This document shows, piece after piece, positions 19,127 through 27,700 of a stretch of DNA of 57,619 nucleotides; the first letter of the stretch is position 1, and every line of letters begins with the position of its first letter. Origin of the DNA: an uncultured Limosilactobacillus sp. (lineage in GTDB: Bacteria > Bacillota > Bacilli > Lactobacillales > Lactobacillaceae); the NCBI GenBank assembly GCA_944327195.1, contig CALVGV010000009.1:1-57619 (forward strand), written 5' to 3'. A program made the position numbers and the translations under genes. The notes beneath the pieces are model-generated. The model was given only the letters and a program-made list of their open reading frames with translations, made no database searches and was not told the origin of the DNA.

Positions 19127-19771
19127 TTGGCAGAAGTTCCCTACATCACGATCAAGCAAGGCGGCCAGAGCGAGCTGATGATCAAGAAGTCCCGCTTCAT
19201 CTGCTCGCTAGCCCGGGTGAGCAGCGAGGAGAAGGCCAAGGCCTTCATTGACCAGGTAAGCACCGCCAACCGCAAGGCCACCCATAACTGCTTTGCCTAC
19301 CTGATTGGCGAGCGCGACCAGATCCAGCGGGAAAGCGACAACGGTGAACCGAGTGGTACCGCCGGGGTGCCGATCCTGGAGGCGCTCAAGGGAGCCCAGC
19401 TCCACGACGTCTGCGCGGTCGTCACCCGCTACTTCGGCGGGATCAAGCTCGGCGCCGGCGGCCTGATCCGCACCTACAGCAACACCACCACCGAAGCTAT
19501 CCACGCCGTTGGCCGGGTGCAAAAAATCCCCCAGGTAACGTTGGAGGTCACCACCCCCTACCCGCTGTACGACCAGCTGACCTACTGGCTAGGGCAGGAG
19601 GAATTGGCGACGGCCGAGCCGAGCTACGCCACGGCGGTCACCGTGCCGGTCTTCGTTGACGAAAGCAAGCTGGCCACGGTCAAGGCCGCCCTGACCAACC
19701 AGTTCAACAACCAACTGACGATCAAGCGCGGCCCGGTGCGCTTCAACGAGGTGCCAATCACTGAACCCTAA
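19127..19771 (+). CDS. YigZ/IMPACT family protein
   Basis: A 214-residue protein of the UPF0029 (IMPACT/YigZ) family. Motifs seen include KATHNCFAYLIGE, DNGEPSGTAGVPILEAL and YFGGIKLGAGGLIRTYS, with a C-terminal DUF1949-like domain. Cytosolic; function in bacteria is poorly known. I chose the TTG at 19127, ten bases after AAGGAG. It diverges from comFA and ends at a bidirectional terminator shared with the MFS gene. This position opposite comFA is common in lactobacilli. Confidence 0.9.
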   Translation: MAEVPYITIKQGGQSELMIKKSRFICSLARVSSEEKAKAFIDQVSTANRKATHNCFAYLIGERDQIQRESDNGEPSGTAGVPILEALKGAQLHDVCAVVTRYFGGIKLGAGGLIRTYSNTTTEAIHAVGRVQKIPQVTLEVTTPYPLYDQLTYWLGQEELATAEPSYATAVTVPVFVDESKLATVKAALTNQFNNQLTIKRGPVRFNEVPITEP

Positions 19772-19785
19772 ATTTCCCGGGAAAT
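19772..19785. repeat. palindrome ATTTCCCGGGAAAT, copy 1
   Basis: A perfect 14-bp palindrome one base after the yigZ stop. Copies recur at 22579-22592 and, in near-perfect form, at 24622-24635. Confidence 0.7.
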
Positions 19786-19796
19786 ATTTCCAAACC

Positions 19797-19839
19797 AAAA
19801 GGCATCCCCTTCCCCGATTGCGGAAAGGAGATGCCTTTT
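19797..19839. terminator. bidirectional terminator between yigZ and the MFS gene
   Basis: AAAAGGCATC on the left pairs with GATGCCTTTT on the right; the inner bases CCCTTCC/GGAAAGG also pair. It serves converging genes. Confidence 0.85.
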
Positions 19840-19852
19840 TCGCTTGGATTGA

Positions 19853-21250
19853 CTATTGCTTGGCGACGGCCCGCTTCGGCAGGGTGGCCAGGCCAGTCAG
19901 TAGGATGATCACGATCAACACAAGGAGGAAGAGAAAGGCCTCTTGGGTGCCGACCTTGGTGCCGACCAGCTGGCAGTGCTGGCGCTGACTGGCGGCGACG
20001 ATCACCGAAACCAGCGAGGTTCCCATCGCCCCGGCGAACTGCTGGAGGGTGTTCAAGATGGCGTTCCCCTGGGTTTGCTGGTTGTCCTTCAGGAAGGTCA
20101 GGGCGCTGGTCATCAGGCTGCCCATCGTCATCCCCATCCCGAACATGTAGAAGATGTAGACGGTGGCAACCAGGCCGTCGGTCAGCTGGCGGGCCAACAG
20201 GGTGAAGAGGACGATCGCCAGCAGCATCAGGCAGTTGCCGGCCACGATCGGCCGCCGGGCGCCGTACTTATCGAGCAGGCGGCCCCCCACCGGAGCGGCC
20301 ACGGCCCCGGCAAAGCCGGCCGGCAGAACCACCATCCCGGCAACCAGGGCCGACTTGCCGTTGACCAGCTGGATGTAGTTGGGCAAGAGGAAGGCGAAAC
20401 CGAGCGAGCAGAGCTGGGTGAAGAAGAACATCAGGAGGATCCGGTGGAAGCGCCGGTTGGTCAAGAGACGCAGGTCCAACAGGGGTTGGTCCAGTGTCAG
20501 GGAGCACCAGGTCAGCCCGGCCAGACCAAGAAGGCCGAGCAACCAGGCCCCGCCGACCGCCATGCTAATTAACGGCTGGCCGGAAAGGTTGGCAAAGCCG
20601 GTCACCAGGCCGCCGAAGAGGAGGGCGATGAAGCAGAGGCTGAGCTGGTCGAAGCGGCCGCGCTGCGGCGGGGTCGGCTGTTGGATGCCGGCGATCCCCA
20701 GCAGGAGTGAGACCACCAGGAAGGGCAAAAGGAAGATGAAGACCCAGCGCCAGCCCATCCCGGTGACCACCAGGCCACCAAAGGTCGGACCGAGGGCCGG
20801 GGCGATCCCGGTGATCAGGTTGGCGACCCCCATCATCAGCCCCAGCTTTTCTTGCGGCACCTGCTCGAGGATGATGTTGAACATCAGCGGCAGGGAGATC
20901 CCGGTCCCCAGCCCCTGGATCAAGCGACCCAGGAGAAGGAAGGTGAAGTTGGGCGCGCTGGCGTCAATCACCAGTCCGAGGATGAAGAGCAGGTTGGCAA
21001 CGATGAAGAGGTGCTTGGTCTTGAAGGAGCGCTTGAAGTAGGCCGACAGCGGCACCATCACCGCCACCACCAGCAGGTAGATTGAGGTCATCCACTGAAC
21101 AACGTTGGTGGTGACGCCGAACTCCTTCATCAGGGTCGGGAAGGAGATGTTCATCGCCGTTTCGACGATCACCCCACAAAAGGAGAGCAGGCCGGTGGCG
21201 ACCACCGCCATGATCAGCTGCGGGGTTAATTGCTTTTTACTGGTCGTCAT
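19853..21250 (-). CDS. MFS multidrug exporter, DHA2 (EmrB/QacA) type
   Basis: A 465-residue membrane transporter with about 13-14 hydrophobic helices. MTSIYLLVVAVMVPLSAYF and GRLIQGLGTGISLP match the conserved motifs of drug:H+ antiporters, and GPTFGGLVV is the antiporter motif C. The marR gene overlaps its start by 14 nt upstream, so regulator and pump form one operon. Substrates cannot be read from the sequence. Confidence 0.88.
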   Translation of the reverse strand: MTTSKKQLTPQLIMAVVATGLLSFCGVIVETAMNISFPTLMKEFGVTTNVVQWMTSIYLLVVAVMVPLSAYFKRSFKTKHLFIVANLLFILGLVIDASAPNFTFLLLGRLIQGLGTGISLPLMFNIILEQVPQEKLGLMMGVANLITGIAPALGPTFGGLVVTGMGWRWVFIFLLPFLVVSLLLGIAGIQQPTPPQRGRFDQLSLCFIALLFGGLVTGFANLSGQPLISMAVGGAWLLGLLGLAGLTWCSLTLDQPLLDLRLLTNRRFHRILLMFFFTQLCSLGFAFLLPNYIQLVNGKSALVAGMVVLPAGFAGAVAAPVGGRLLDKYGARRPIVAGNCLMLLAIVLFTLLARQLTDGLVATVYIFYMFGMGMTMGSLMTSALTFLKDNQQTQGNAILNTLQQFAGAMGTSLVSVIVAASQRQHCQLVGTKVGTQEAFLFLLVLIVIILLTGLATLPKRAVAKQ

Positions 21251-21665
21251 TCTCGTTCCCCCTGATTGCCCGTTGCAGGAAGGCGGTGATTACCTCGCGT
21301 TCGCTAGCGGTGAAACCCGCCTGGAGCCAGTCCTCGGACGCGGTGATGTGCTCGCGAATCACCGGGATCAGCTCGGTGGCCTTGGCGGTGAGCTGCACTA
21401 GGCGGCGGCGTTGGTCCCCCGCCACCACCTTCTTGACGATCAGCCCCTTCTTCTCCATCCGCTGGAGCAGGATCGTGGTGGTCGAGCGGCGAATGCGAAA
21501 CTCGCGCTCGATTGTCTGCTGACTGCTGCAGTAATCCTCCTGGCGACCAAGAAAATCGATCACCGACATCTGGGTGCCGGTGAGGTCGTAGGGAGCGGCG
21601 AAGCGGTCGAACTCGGTTGCTAACTGGTAGTTGGCCTGTTTGATTAAGCGACCATAAAACATCAT
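21237..21665 (-). CDS. MarR family transcriptional regulator
   Basis: A winged-helix repressor of about 142 residues (start MMFYGRLIKQANYQLATEFD). The wing segment reads IRRSTTTILLQRMEKKGLIVKK. AGGAGG precedes two adjacent ATGs (21665 and 21662); the second has the better 7-nt spacing. It overlaps the MFS gene by 14 nt. A TTGCTA-N2-TAGCAA palindrome beside its promoter is a likely autoregulatory operator, so the pair would be induced when a ligand releases it. Confidence 0.9.
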   Translation of the reverse strand: MMFYGRLIKQANYQLATEFDRFAAPYDLTGTQMSVIDFLGRQEDYCSSQQTIEREFRIRRSTTTILLQRMEKKGLIVKKVVAGDQRRRLVQLTAKATELIPVIREHITASEDWLQAGFTASEREVITAFLQRAIRGNENDDQ

Positions 21666-21681
21666 ACTTCCTCCTTTTTGT

Positions 21682-21723
21682 TTGCTACCTAGCAATTTTA
21701 GTTAGTTGGCAAACAATTGTCAA
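21682..21723 (-). promoter_or_regulatory. marR-MFS promoter and operator
   Basis: On the minus strand TTGACA (21723-21718), 17 bp, TAAAAT (21700-21695). A perfect palindrome TTGCTA-CC-TAGCAA lies at 21682-21695 right after the -10, and GTTTGC/GCAAAC flank the region. This is placed well for a MarR dimer. Confidence 0.75.
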
Positions 21724-21801
21724 CCTCCTTGCTGTAAATCTCTTCAGCGAGGGGCCAAAAAGGAGCTGGGGCCAACCCGCTGCGGCTACCATCAGCTAAA
21801 C

Positions 21802-22260
21802 GGAGCAGACTAGGGGATCAAAATCATGTCCCACGTTCCTCAATACTCCGGAAGCTATGGAGTGCAGACTCCCCCGCTCTAGTTGCCGCACCCACGTTTC
21901 GTTGTCGGAGGCCGGAGCAGAGCAGACCCGGGAGCTCAGGGGTAAAATCTCATTTGGCGGTTCATCGTCTAATGAAAGACTGAATTCTGAGACCCGGAAA
22001 GGAGTTTAGAATCATGTCCACCCTGTTCTTCAATCTGCCAGAAGCTATGAATCGTAAACTCCCCTACTCTAGTTGCCGCAGCCACGTTTAGTCGCCGGGG
22101 CCGGAGCGGAGCAGACCCGGGAGCTCAGGGGTGAAATTTCACTTGGCGGGTTTCCCGCCTAGTGAAAGGCCGAGTTCTGAGACCCGGAAAGGGGCTCAGA
22201 ATCGTGCCCACCCCGTTCCAGTCTCCCGGAAGCTGCGGAGCGGAGGCCCCCTGCACCCCG
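21802..22260 (+). ncRNA. tandem ~189-bp repeats resembling a structured RNA element, unknown class
   Basis: No protein-coding frame is convincing between 21730 and 22300. Instead there are imperfect tandem units. The marker AATCATGTCC / AATCGTGCCC begins at 21822, 22010 and 22200 (spacing 188 and 190), and a shortened unit precedes the first. Shared blocks include CTCTAGTTGCCGCA, GACCCGGGAGCTCAGGGGT and TCTGAGACCCGGAAAGG. Each unit has two hairpins. One is 21951-21974 and 22137-22167: stems keep the same T-T mismatch, T-A in unit 1 becomes C-G in unit 2, and a G-T pair becomes G-C. The other pairs TTCTGAG with TTTAGAA (21985-22011) or CTCAGAA (22175-22201). Wobble pairs are G-T on the plus strand only, so a plus-strand RNA is favoured. 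I cannot match it to a known family. Confidence 0.5.
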
Positions 22261-22267
22261 CCAACCA

Positions 22268-22293
22268 AAAAGCCCCACCGCAAAAGCGAGGGG
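22268..22293 (-). terminator. terminator of the small membrane protein gene
   Basis: GCCCCCTCGC-TTTT-GCGGTGGGGC then TTTTT on the minus strand, just after the stop at 22307. Confidence 0.8.
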
Positions 22294-22306
22294 GCAGTGA
22301 AGATGG

Positions 22307-22564
22307 CTAAACGAGGGCCTCGGCCACCCGGAGGATGACCAGGAGGAGGCAGAGGGCGCTGAGCAACCAGGTTAGGCGGCGAACCCGGCGGTTGCCGGCC
22401 TTCCACTGGGCCCAGTTGAAGACCAGGTAGGCGGCAACCACGCAGAGGCTGCCGGCAATCCCCAGGATCCCGGAGTGAAAGTTCTGGTGCTGGATTGAGA
22501 AGGACATCATCAAGAGGATGCCGAAAATCATCAGGAGGCTGGCAATAATTTGACGCTTGGGCAT
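22307..22564 (-). CDS. small three-helix membrane protein, unrecognised
   Basis: An 85-residue protein starting MPKRQIIASLLMIFGILL. Three hydrophobic segments (about residues 5-22, 33-52 and 64-83) cover it, with a basic loop RRVRR between helices 2 and 3. I chose ATG at 22564, which follows GGAGA. It has its own terminator, and an ATTTCCCGGGAAAT palindrome lies 15 bp upstream of the start. I do not recognise the family. Confidence 0.6.
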   Translation of the reverse strand: MPKRQIIASLLMIFGILLMMSFSIQHQNFHSGILGIAGSLCVVAAYLVFNWAQWKAGNRRVRRLTWLLSALCLLLVILRVAEALV

Positions 22565-22578
22565 AAAGTTCTCCAATC

Positions 22579-22592
22579 ATTTCCCGGGAAAT
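22579..22592. repeat. palindrome ATTTCCCGGGAAAT, copy 2
   Basis: A perfect 14-bp palindrome directly upstream of the small membrane protein start, followed by a second partial TTTCCCGG. Its position would suit an operator or a 5'-UTR element. Confidence 0.65.
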
Positions 22593-22620
22593 TTCCCGGC
22601 GGGGCAACAGAAAATTCAAC

Positions 22621-22657
22621 GGCGGCCGGGGGAATGGCCATCACTCCCCCGGCCGCC
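22621..22657 (-). terminator. strong hairpin after the KimA-type gene
   Basis: GGCGGCCGGGGGA / TCCCCCGGCCGCC, 13-bp GC stem with an 11-nt loop. Only a weak T-rich tail (GTTGAATTTT) follows on the minus strand, so termination efficiency is unsure. Confidence 0.6.
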
Positions 22658-22663
22658 GGCTGT

Positions 22664-24502
22664 TTATTCGTGTAAGTGGTAGTTGTAGGTCGAAACGATG
22701 ATGTTCTCGCGGCTGTTCAGCACCGTCCGCAGGCGAAGGCTGGTCTGGTTATGGAGGGCCAGCTGCCAGGGGTGCTTCGGCACGAACTGCGGAACGAGGA
22801 CGGTCGTCGAGTAGTTCTTGGCCTCGGCCCGCTTGGCGATCACGTCAACGAAGCGCAGGGTTGGCGTCGCGATCGAGCGGTAGGAGGAGTGGATGTCGAC
22901 GAAGCGGACGTCCGGGTACTCGGCCTTGAATTCGTTGGCCGTCTTGTGCTCCTTGCCTGGGTTTTCGTCGAAGGAGACGTGCATGGCAATCACGTAGTCC
23001 CCAATCGAGCGGGCGTAGTTGATTGCCCCGCGGGTCACCCGGGTGACGTTGCCGACGAGGACGATCACGGTCGCCCCGTCGTAGTCGTGAAGCTGCACCT
23101 TGGTCTTTTCGGCCACCCGCAGCTGCTTGCCGACCTTGATGTAGTGGCTGTGGATGCTGTGGAACATCCAGAGCAGCACCGGCATGATGATCAGGTACGG
23201 CCAAACGTTGGCGAAGTGTTGCCAGAAGAGGAAGACCACCAGGGCCAGCGAAATTGCCGCCCCGAGGAGGTTCACGCAGGCCTTAGCAACCCAGGCCCCT
23301 TCCCGCTTGCGGAACCAGTGCACGATCATCCCCGATTGCGAGAGGGTGAAGGGCACGAAGACACCGACCGCGTAGAGCGGGATCAGCAGGTTGGTTTGCC
23401 CGTGGAAGATGACGATCAAAATCATCGCCCCGGCCGCCAGGCAAATGATCCCGTTGGAGTAACCGAGCCGGTCCCCCCGGTCCATGAAGGCGTGCGGCAG
23501 GAACTTGTCCTTGGCCATGTTGTAGGCCAGAATCGGAAAGGCCGAGAACCCGGTGTTGGCCGCCACCGCCAGGATCATTGCCGTTGCCAGTTGGAGGAGG
23601 TAGAAGCCAACTCCGTGGCCGCCGAAGACGGTCGAGCCGATTTGCGACAGGACGGTCGAGCGGTCGTTTGGCACGATCCCGAAGTAAAAGCTCATGAAGG
23701 TAACGCCGGCGAAGAAGGAAGCCAGGATCAGACTCATGATCGTCAGGGTTGTGGCCGCGTTCTTTTCTTTCGGTTGGTTGAAGTTTGGCACAGCGTTACT
23801 GATCGCTTCGACCCCGGTCAAAGAAGACGACCCGGCCGAGAAGGCGCGAATCAAGAGAACCATCGACATCCCGGCCACCGGTTGGCCGATGTTGGCCGTG
23901 GCGTGGTAGGCCACGTGGCCGGTAACGATGTTGAAGAGCCCCCAGATGATCATGACCGAGAGCATGACCACGAAGAAGTAAACCGGGATCGTGAGGAAGT
24001 TGGCACTTTCGCTCATCCCCCGCAGGTTCAGGAACATGATCAAGAAGACGATGATCAGGGAAATCGGGATCGAGTAGTTGTACAAGGACGGAATGGCCGA
24101 GGTGATCGCCTCGGTCCCCGAGGTGGTTGAAACGGCCACCGTTAGCATGTAGTCAACCAGCAAGGATCCCCCGGCGATCAGGCCCCCGTTGCTCCCCCAG
24201 TTCTTGGTGGCCACCACGTAGGCGCCCCCGCCGCTCGGGTAGGCGTGAATGATCTGCCGATACGACATGGTGATTGCAAAGAGCAAGACCAGCACGACAG
24301 CCGCAATCGGCAATGAGTACCAGATGGCCGCCGCCGAAAGGGTGACCAGCACGGTGGTGATTTGCTCCGTCCCGTATGCGACCGACGAGAGGGCGTCTGA
24401 CGACAAGAGGGCCAGCGCCTTGAACTTGGTCAGGTGGGCCTGACCTTCGTCGAGGGTCTTTAACGGTTTCCCAATCAATACACGTTTAAGATACCGCCAC
24501 AT
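22664..24502 (-). CDS. kimA: APC-superfamily transporter, KimA (YdaO)-type potassium importer
   Basis: A 612-residue protein. It starts MWRYLKRVLIGKPLKTLDEG and has about 12 hydrophobic helices to residue ~460, then a cytosolic domain of about 150 residues (VTRVTRGAINYARSI, MHVSFDENP, HSSYRSIATP). It matches my memory of Bacillus subtilis KimA along its full length (LTK-KALA-LSSDALSSVAYGTEQI, SYRQII-AYP-GGGAY, GDRLG-SNGII, PLYAVGVF-PFTLSQ). KimA is a high-affinity K+/H+ symporter controlled by c-di-AMP in Bacillus. I see no c-di-AMP riboswitch in the ~220 bp upstream, so control may be at the protein level. Often annotated only as amino-acid permease. Confidence 0.8.
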   Translation of the reverse strand: MWRYLKRVLIGKPLKTLDEGQAHLTKFKALALLSSDALSSVAYGTEQITTVLVTLSAAAIWYSLPIAAVVLVLLFAITMSYRQIIHAYPSGGGAYVVATKNWGSNGGLIAGGSLLVDYMLTVAVSTTSGTEAITSAIPSLYNYSIPISLIIVFLIMFLNLRGMSESANFLTIPVYFFVVMLSVMIIWGLFNIVTGHVAYHATANIGQPVAGMSMVLLIRAFSAGSSSLTGVEAISNAVPNFNQPKEKNAATTLTIMSLILASFFAGVTFMSFYFGIVPNDRSTVLSQIGSTVFGGHGVGFYLLQLATAMILAVAANTGFSAFPILAYNMAKDKFLPHAFMDRGDRLGYSNGIICLAAGAMILIVIFHGQTNLLIPLYAVGVFVPFTLSQSGMIVHWFRKREGAWVAKACVNLLGAAISLALVVFLFWQHFANVWPYLIIMPVLLWMFHSIHSHYIKVGKQLRVAEKTKVQLHDYDGATVIVLVGNVTRVTRGAINYARSIGDYVIAMHVSFDENPGKEHKTANEFKAEYPDVRFVDIHSSYRSIATPTLRFVDVIAKRAEAKNYSTTVLVPQFVPKHPWQLALHNQTSLRLRTVLNSRENIIVSTYNYHLHE

Positions 24503-24621
24503 TTGAATTTTCTCCTCATGCGTTAGTGATAGTAATCAATTCTGAGTTTGGTTTCTTTTAATGGTAGAACCGAAACATCATTTGATTGTAACGCAGTTCG
24601 GCGGCAAAATCCAACCCCAAA

Positions 24622-24635
24622 ATTTCCCGGGAATT
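24622..24635. repeat. palindrome TTCCCGGGAA, copy 3
   Basis: AATTTCCCGGGAATTT: perfect over the central ten bases and nearly so over 16. It lies 120 bp upstream of the KimA-type gene and beside the adhesin terminator. Confidence 0.6.
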
Positions 24636-24650
24636 TAACCTTTTTGCAAC

Positions 24651-24686
24651 AAAAGCGGCGGCTCCCGAACTGGGGAACCGCCGCTC
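24651..24686 (-). terminator. terminator of the LPXTG adhesin gene
   Basis: AGCGGCGG / CCGCCGCT hairpin with further inner pairing, followed by TTTT on the minus strand, about 40 bp after the stop. Confidence 0.8.
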
Positions 24687-24727
24687 GAATCCGCCCGCAT
24701 GGGGCTTGCTAGGAGTTACCGTTCACA

Positions 24728-27700
24728 TTAATTTTGCCGCTTGCGCTTGGCACCGAGGGCCGCCAGGGCACCGAAGAGGCCAGCCAGGCCGAGGCCGGCG
24801 GCGGCTGCCGGGTTTTCGTTCCCGGTTTGCGGCAGTTGGGCTGCCTGATCCTTGGCCGTGGTTGCACTAGCGCTAGCCGGTGCGGCGCTCTTGGCCGCCG
24901 CTTGGGACGGCGTTGCTGGCGAGGTCAGCTTGGTCGTTTCGGTGTTACCGGTTTGGCTCTTGTTGGCCTTGCCGGTGGTCCCACCCTGGTTGCCAGCTGC
25001 CGGCGTGGTGGTCGAGGCTTGGCCTTCCTTGGCCACCTTGACAGTGATCGTCTGGTCGCCGGTCAGGGTGAGGGTCGTCGGCAGGTCTTGGCCGGTGACG
25101 ATCTGGTAGCCAGTCGGTACGTTGGCCGTAATCCCGGTCGTGACCTCTTCGCCATCCTTGCCGGTTACCTTGTAGGTCTTGACGACCTGGTTGCCGTTTT
25201 GGTCGACGTAGGTCACCGTCAGGGTGTGTTCCTTTGCTACTGGCACGTTGATCGTCTTGTCGCTCGTCAGAGTAACCGTATCTGGCGTGTTGTTGGAGAC
25301 AATCGTGTAGCCGTCCGGAACGTTGTCCTTGATCTTGGTCGTGACCGTGTTGCCGTCCTTGCCGGTTACCGTGTAGGTCTTGACCGTCTTATTACCGTTT
25401 TGGTCGACGTAGTTAACGGTCAGGGTGTGGTCTGCCGTTGGCGTCTCGTTCTTCGTGACCTTGACCGTGATCGTCTTGTCGCCATCCATCGTTACCTCGG
25501 TTGGCAACGTTGGGTCTGGCACCTTCGTGTAGCCAGTCGGCACGTTTTCGTCGATGTTGGTCTTCACATTGTCACCGTCTTGGTGAGTCGTGGTGGTCGT
25601 CTTCACCGGCGTACCCGTCTTTTCGTCAACGTAGGTGATCGTCAGCTTGTGGTCTTCCGTCTTCTTTTCAACCTTCACCGGGATCGTCGATGGGGTCTTG
25701 TCGTTGAAGTCAACCGTCTTCGGCAGGTTTTGGCCGGTAACGATCGTGTAGCCATCCGGAACGTTGTCCTCGATCTTGGTATTAGTCGAGGTCCCAGTCT
25801 TACCCGTCAATTCGTAGCTATCAATCGTCTCGCCAGTCTTGTTGTCGATGTAGGTAACGGTCGTCTTCTTCGTTTCGTCCGTTGGCGTGGTTGGCGTTTC
25901 CTTCTGCTCAACCGGTACGTTGATCGTCCGGTCGCTCGTCAGGGTTACCGTGTCCGGCGTGTTGCTGCCAGTGACGATTTGGTAGCCGTCCGGTACGTTA
26001 TCCTTGATCCCGGTCGTGACGTTCTCGCCGTCCTTGCCAGGTACCGTGTAGGTCTTGACCGTCTTGTTGCCATTTTGGTCGACGTAGTTAACCGTCAGGG
26101 TGTGGTCTTCCGTCGGCGTGGTTGGGTTTGCCGTGTAGGTTACCGTGTAGGCCTCGTTTGGCGTCTTGCTGGTAACCGTTTCGGCGTTAATTGCCGTTGG
26201 GGTGCTGCTTGCCGTGGTGCCGTCTTCGGCCGTCGTTACCAGGGCGATCTTGGCCGTGTAGCCATCAATCGTCGGTACCGCATAGTTGTTCCAGCTTCCC
26301 TCGCTCCACGCGCTGTAGCTGGCGACCTTGCCGGTTACCTCGTCAACCGTGGCCGTCCGGGTCAGGGTGACGTTGAAGGTTTCGGTCTTCTTGGTGCCGT
26401 CCGGTTGAACTACCGTTACCGTCCGGGTGACCGTCTTGTTGAGGTCGCTCTGGCCAACCCCCTTCGGGTAGGTCTTGTCGGCGTTGTCCGGCAGCGGGTC
26501 CTTGGTCGTCTTCGGGTCGGTTGGCGTAACCGTGGTCAGCTTGTGGCCAACCTTAACGACGATCGGCGTGTTGGTTCCTTCCTTAAGGTTGACCGTTGCG
26601 TGGTTATTCTTCAGGTTGGTCGTCCCTTGGGTGATCGTGGCCGTGCTCGTGTCGTAACCAAAGGCGGCCAACTTCGCCAGGGTGCTGTCGATATCGGTGT
26701 TAACGTCCTTGCCGGCATCATCCTTCAGGTTCTTGGTGTAGGCATTCAGCTGCTGGTTCGTGTCCGCGTCAACGTATTGAACCTGCAAGGTCCCCTGCTT
26801 AGCCTGGTTCTTGGAGTAGTAAATAGTTACCGTTTGGTCGGTTGTCGTGTTCGTAACCGGGGTCTTCGCAACCACCTTAATCGTTGGCGTGTAGCCATCA
26901 ATTTCAGGGGTGGTGAACTGGCTCCATTCACCCGTGGCCCACGTGTCCGTAAGCACCTTGCCGGTTACCTTATCTGTCGTAACCGTGTGGGTCAGGGTTA
27001 CCGGCTGGGTCGTGATCTTGGCATCCCCGGTCGTCGGGTCGATCACCTTAATCGTCCGCGTAACCGGCTTATTCGTCGTTTCCGTTACTTGCTGGTGACG
27101 GACAACCACCTCGATGTCCGGGTTTTCATCCGCCAATACCACGTTCTTGTAGTTGGTCAGTTTTGTCCCGTTTTGGGTCACCCCAACCAGTTCGTATCCT
27201 TGGTCGCTGAGCTTTCCAAGGGTATCCCCAATACCAGTCTTAGTTGAGTAACCACTCTTCCCATTTACCGTCGAGTTGTATTTTGACAGGTCGTTGCCAC
27301 CCTCGTCCTTGTAGGTGATGTTAACACTGGTTTCGGCGGCCGACTTGGTGGACATGTTGACGACGATCGTTGCGCCATCCTTCATCTGAAGGATCGTCAT
27401 GTTGTCGCTAGACAGGGTCAAGCCCCCGTTGTCCTTTACATAGTAGCTCTGGTACTGCGGCATAAACTTTTCAACCGTCGCTGCCCGGAGCGGAATGTTG
27501 ACGTCTGCCGACGCCCCTTCCGATCCCGTAACCTTGTAAGTCATGTATTGCTTGGTAGGCAACTTGATCAGTTCATTCGTGTCCTCATCGCGGAATTCAA
27601 CCGTCACCGTTGCTTCCGCGGCCGGAACGTAGGTGACTTCGTGATCTGTCCCCAGGTTCTCCGTTGGGGTGAACACGTTCGTCCCGGAATCCTTCAACTT

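Noticed and set aside
21730-22260. T-box riboswitch
   Set aside because: A GGGTGG-like string on the minus strand is suggestive, but the full T-box sequence, specifier loop and a downstream aminoacyl-tRNA synthetase or amino-acid gene are absent.
22125-22619. 164-codon frame covering the structured repeats and the small membrane protein
   Set aside because: Pro/Arg-rich with no initiation signal; the region is better explained by tandem hairpins and a shorter ORF in another frame.
22676-24130. 484-codon frame opposite the KimA-type gene
   Set aside because: Hydrophilic mirror of a membrane protein; not credible as a gene.
24503-24727. c-di-AMP (ydaO) riboswitch before the KimA-type gene
   Set aside because: The region is too short once the adhesin terminator is excluded and I see none of the conserved ydaO motifs.
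25030-26110. Regular direct repeats that might suggest a CRISPR array
   Set aside because: They are ~195-bp in-frame protein modules, not short repeats with unique spacers.
24734-27247. 837-codon open frame opposite the adhesin
   Set aside because: Antisense of a repetitive Thr/Val-rich gene; no initiation signals and no domain.
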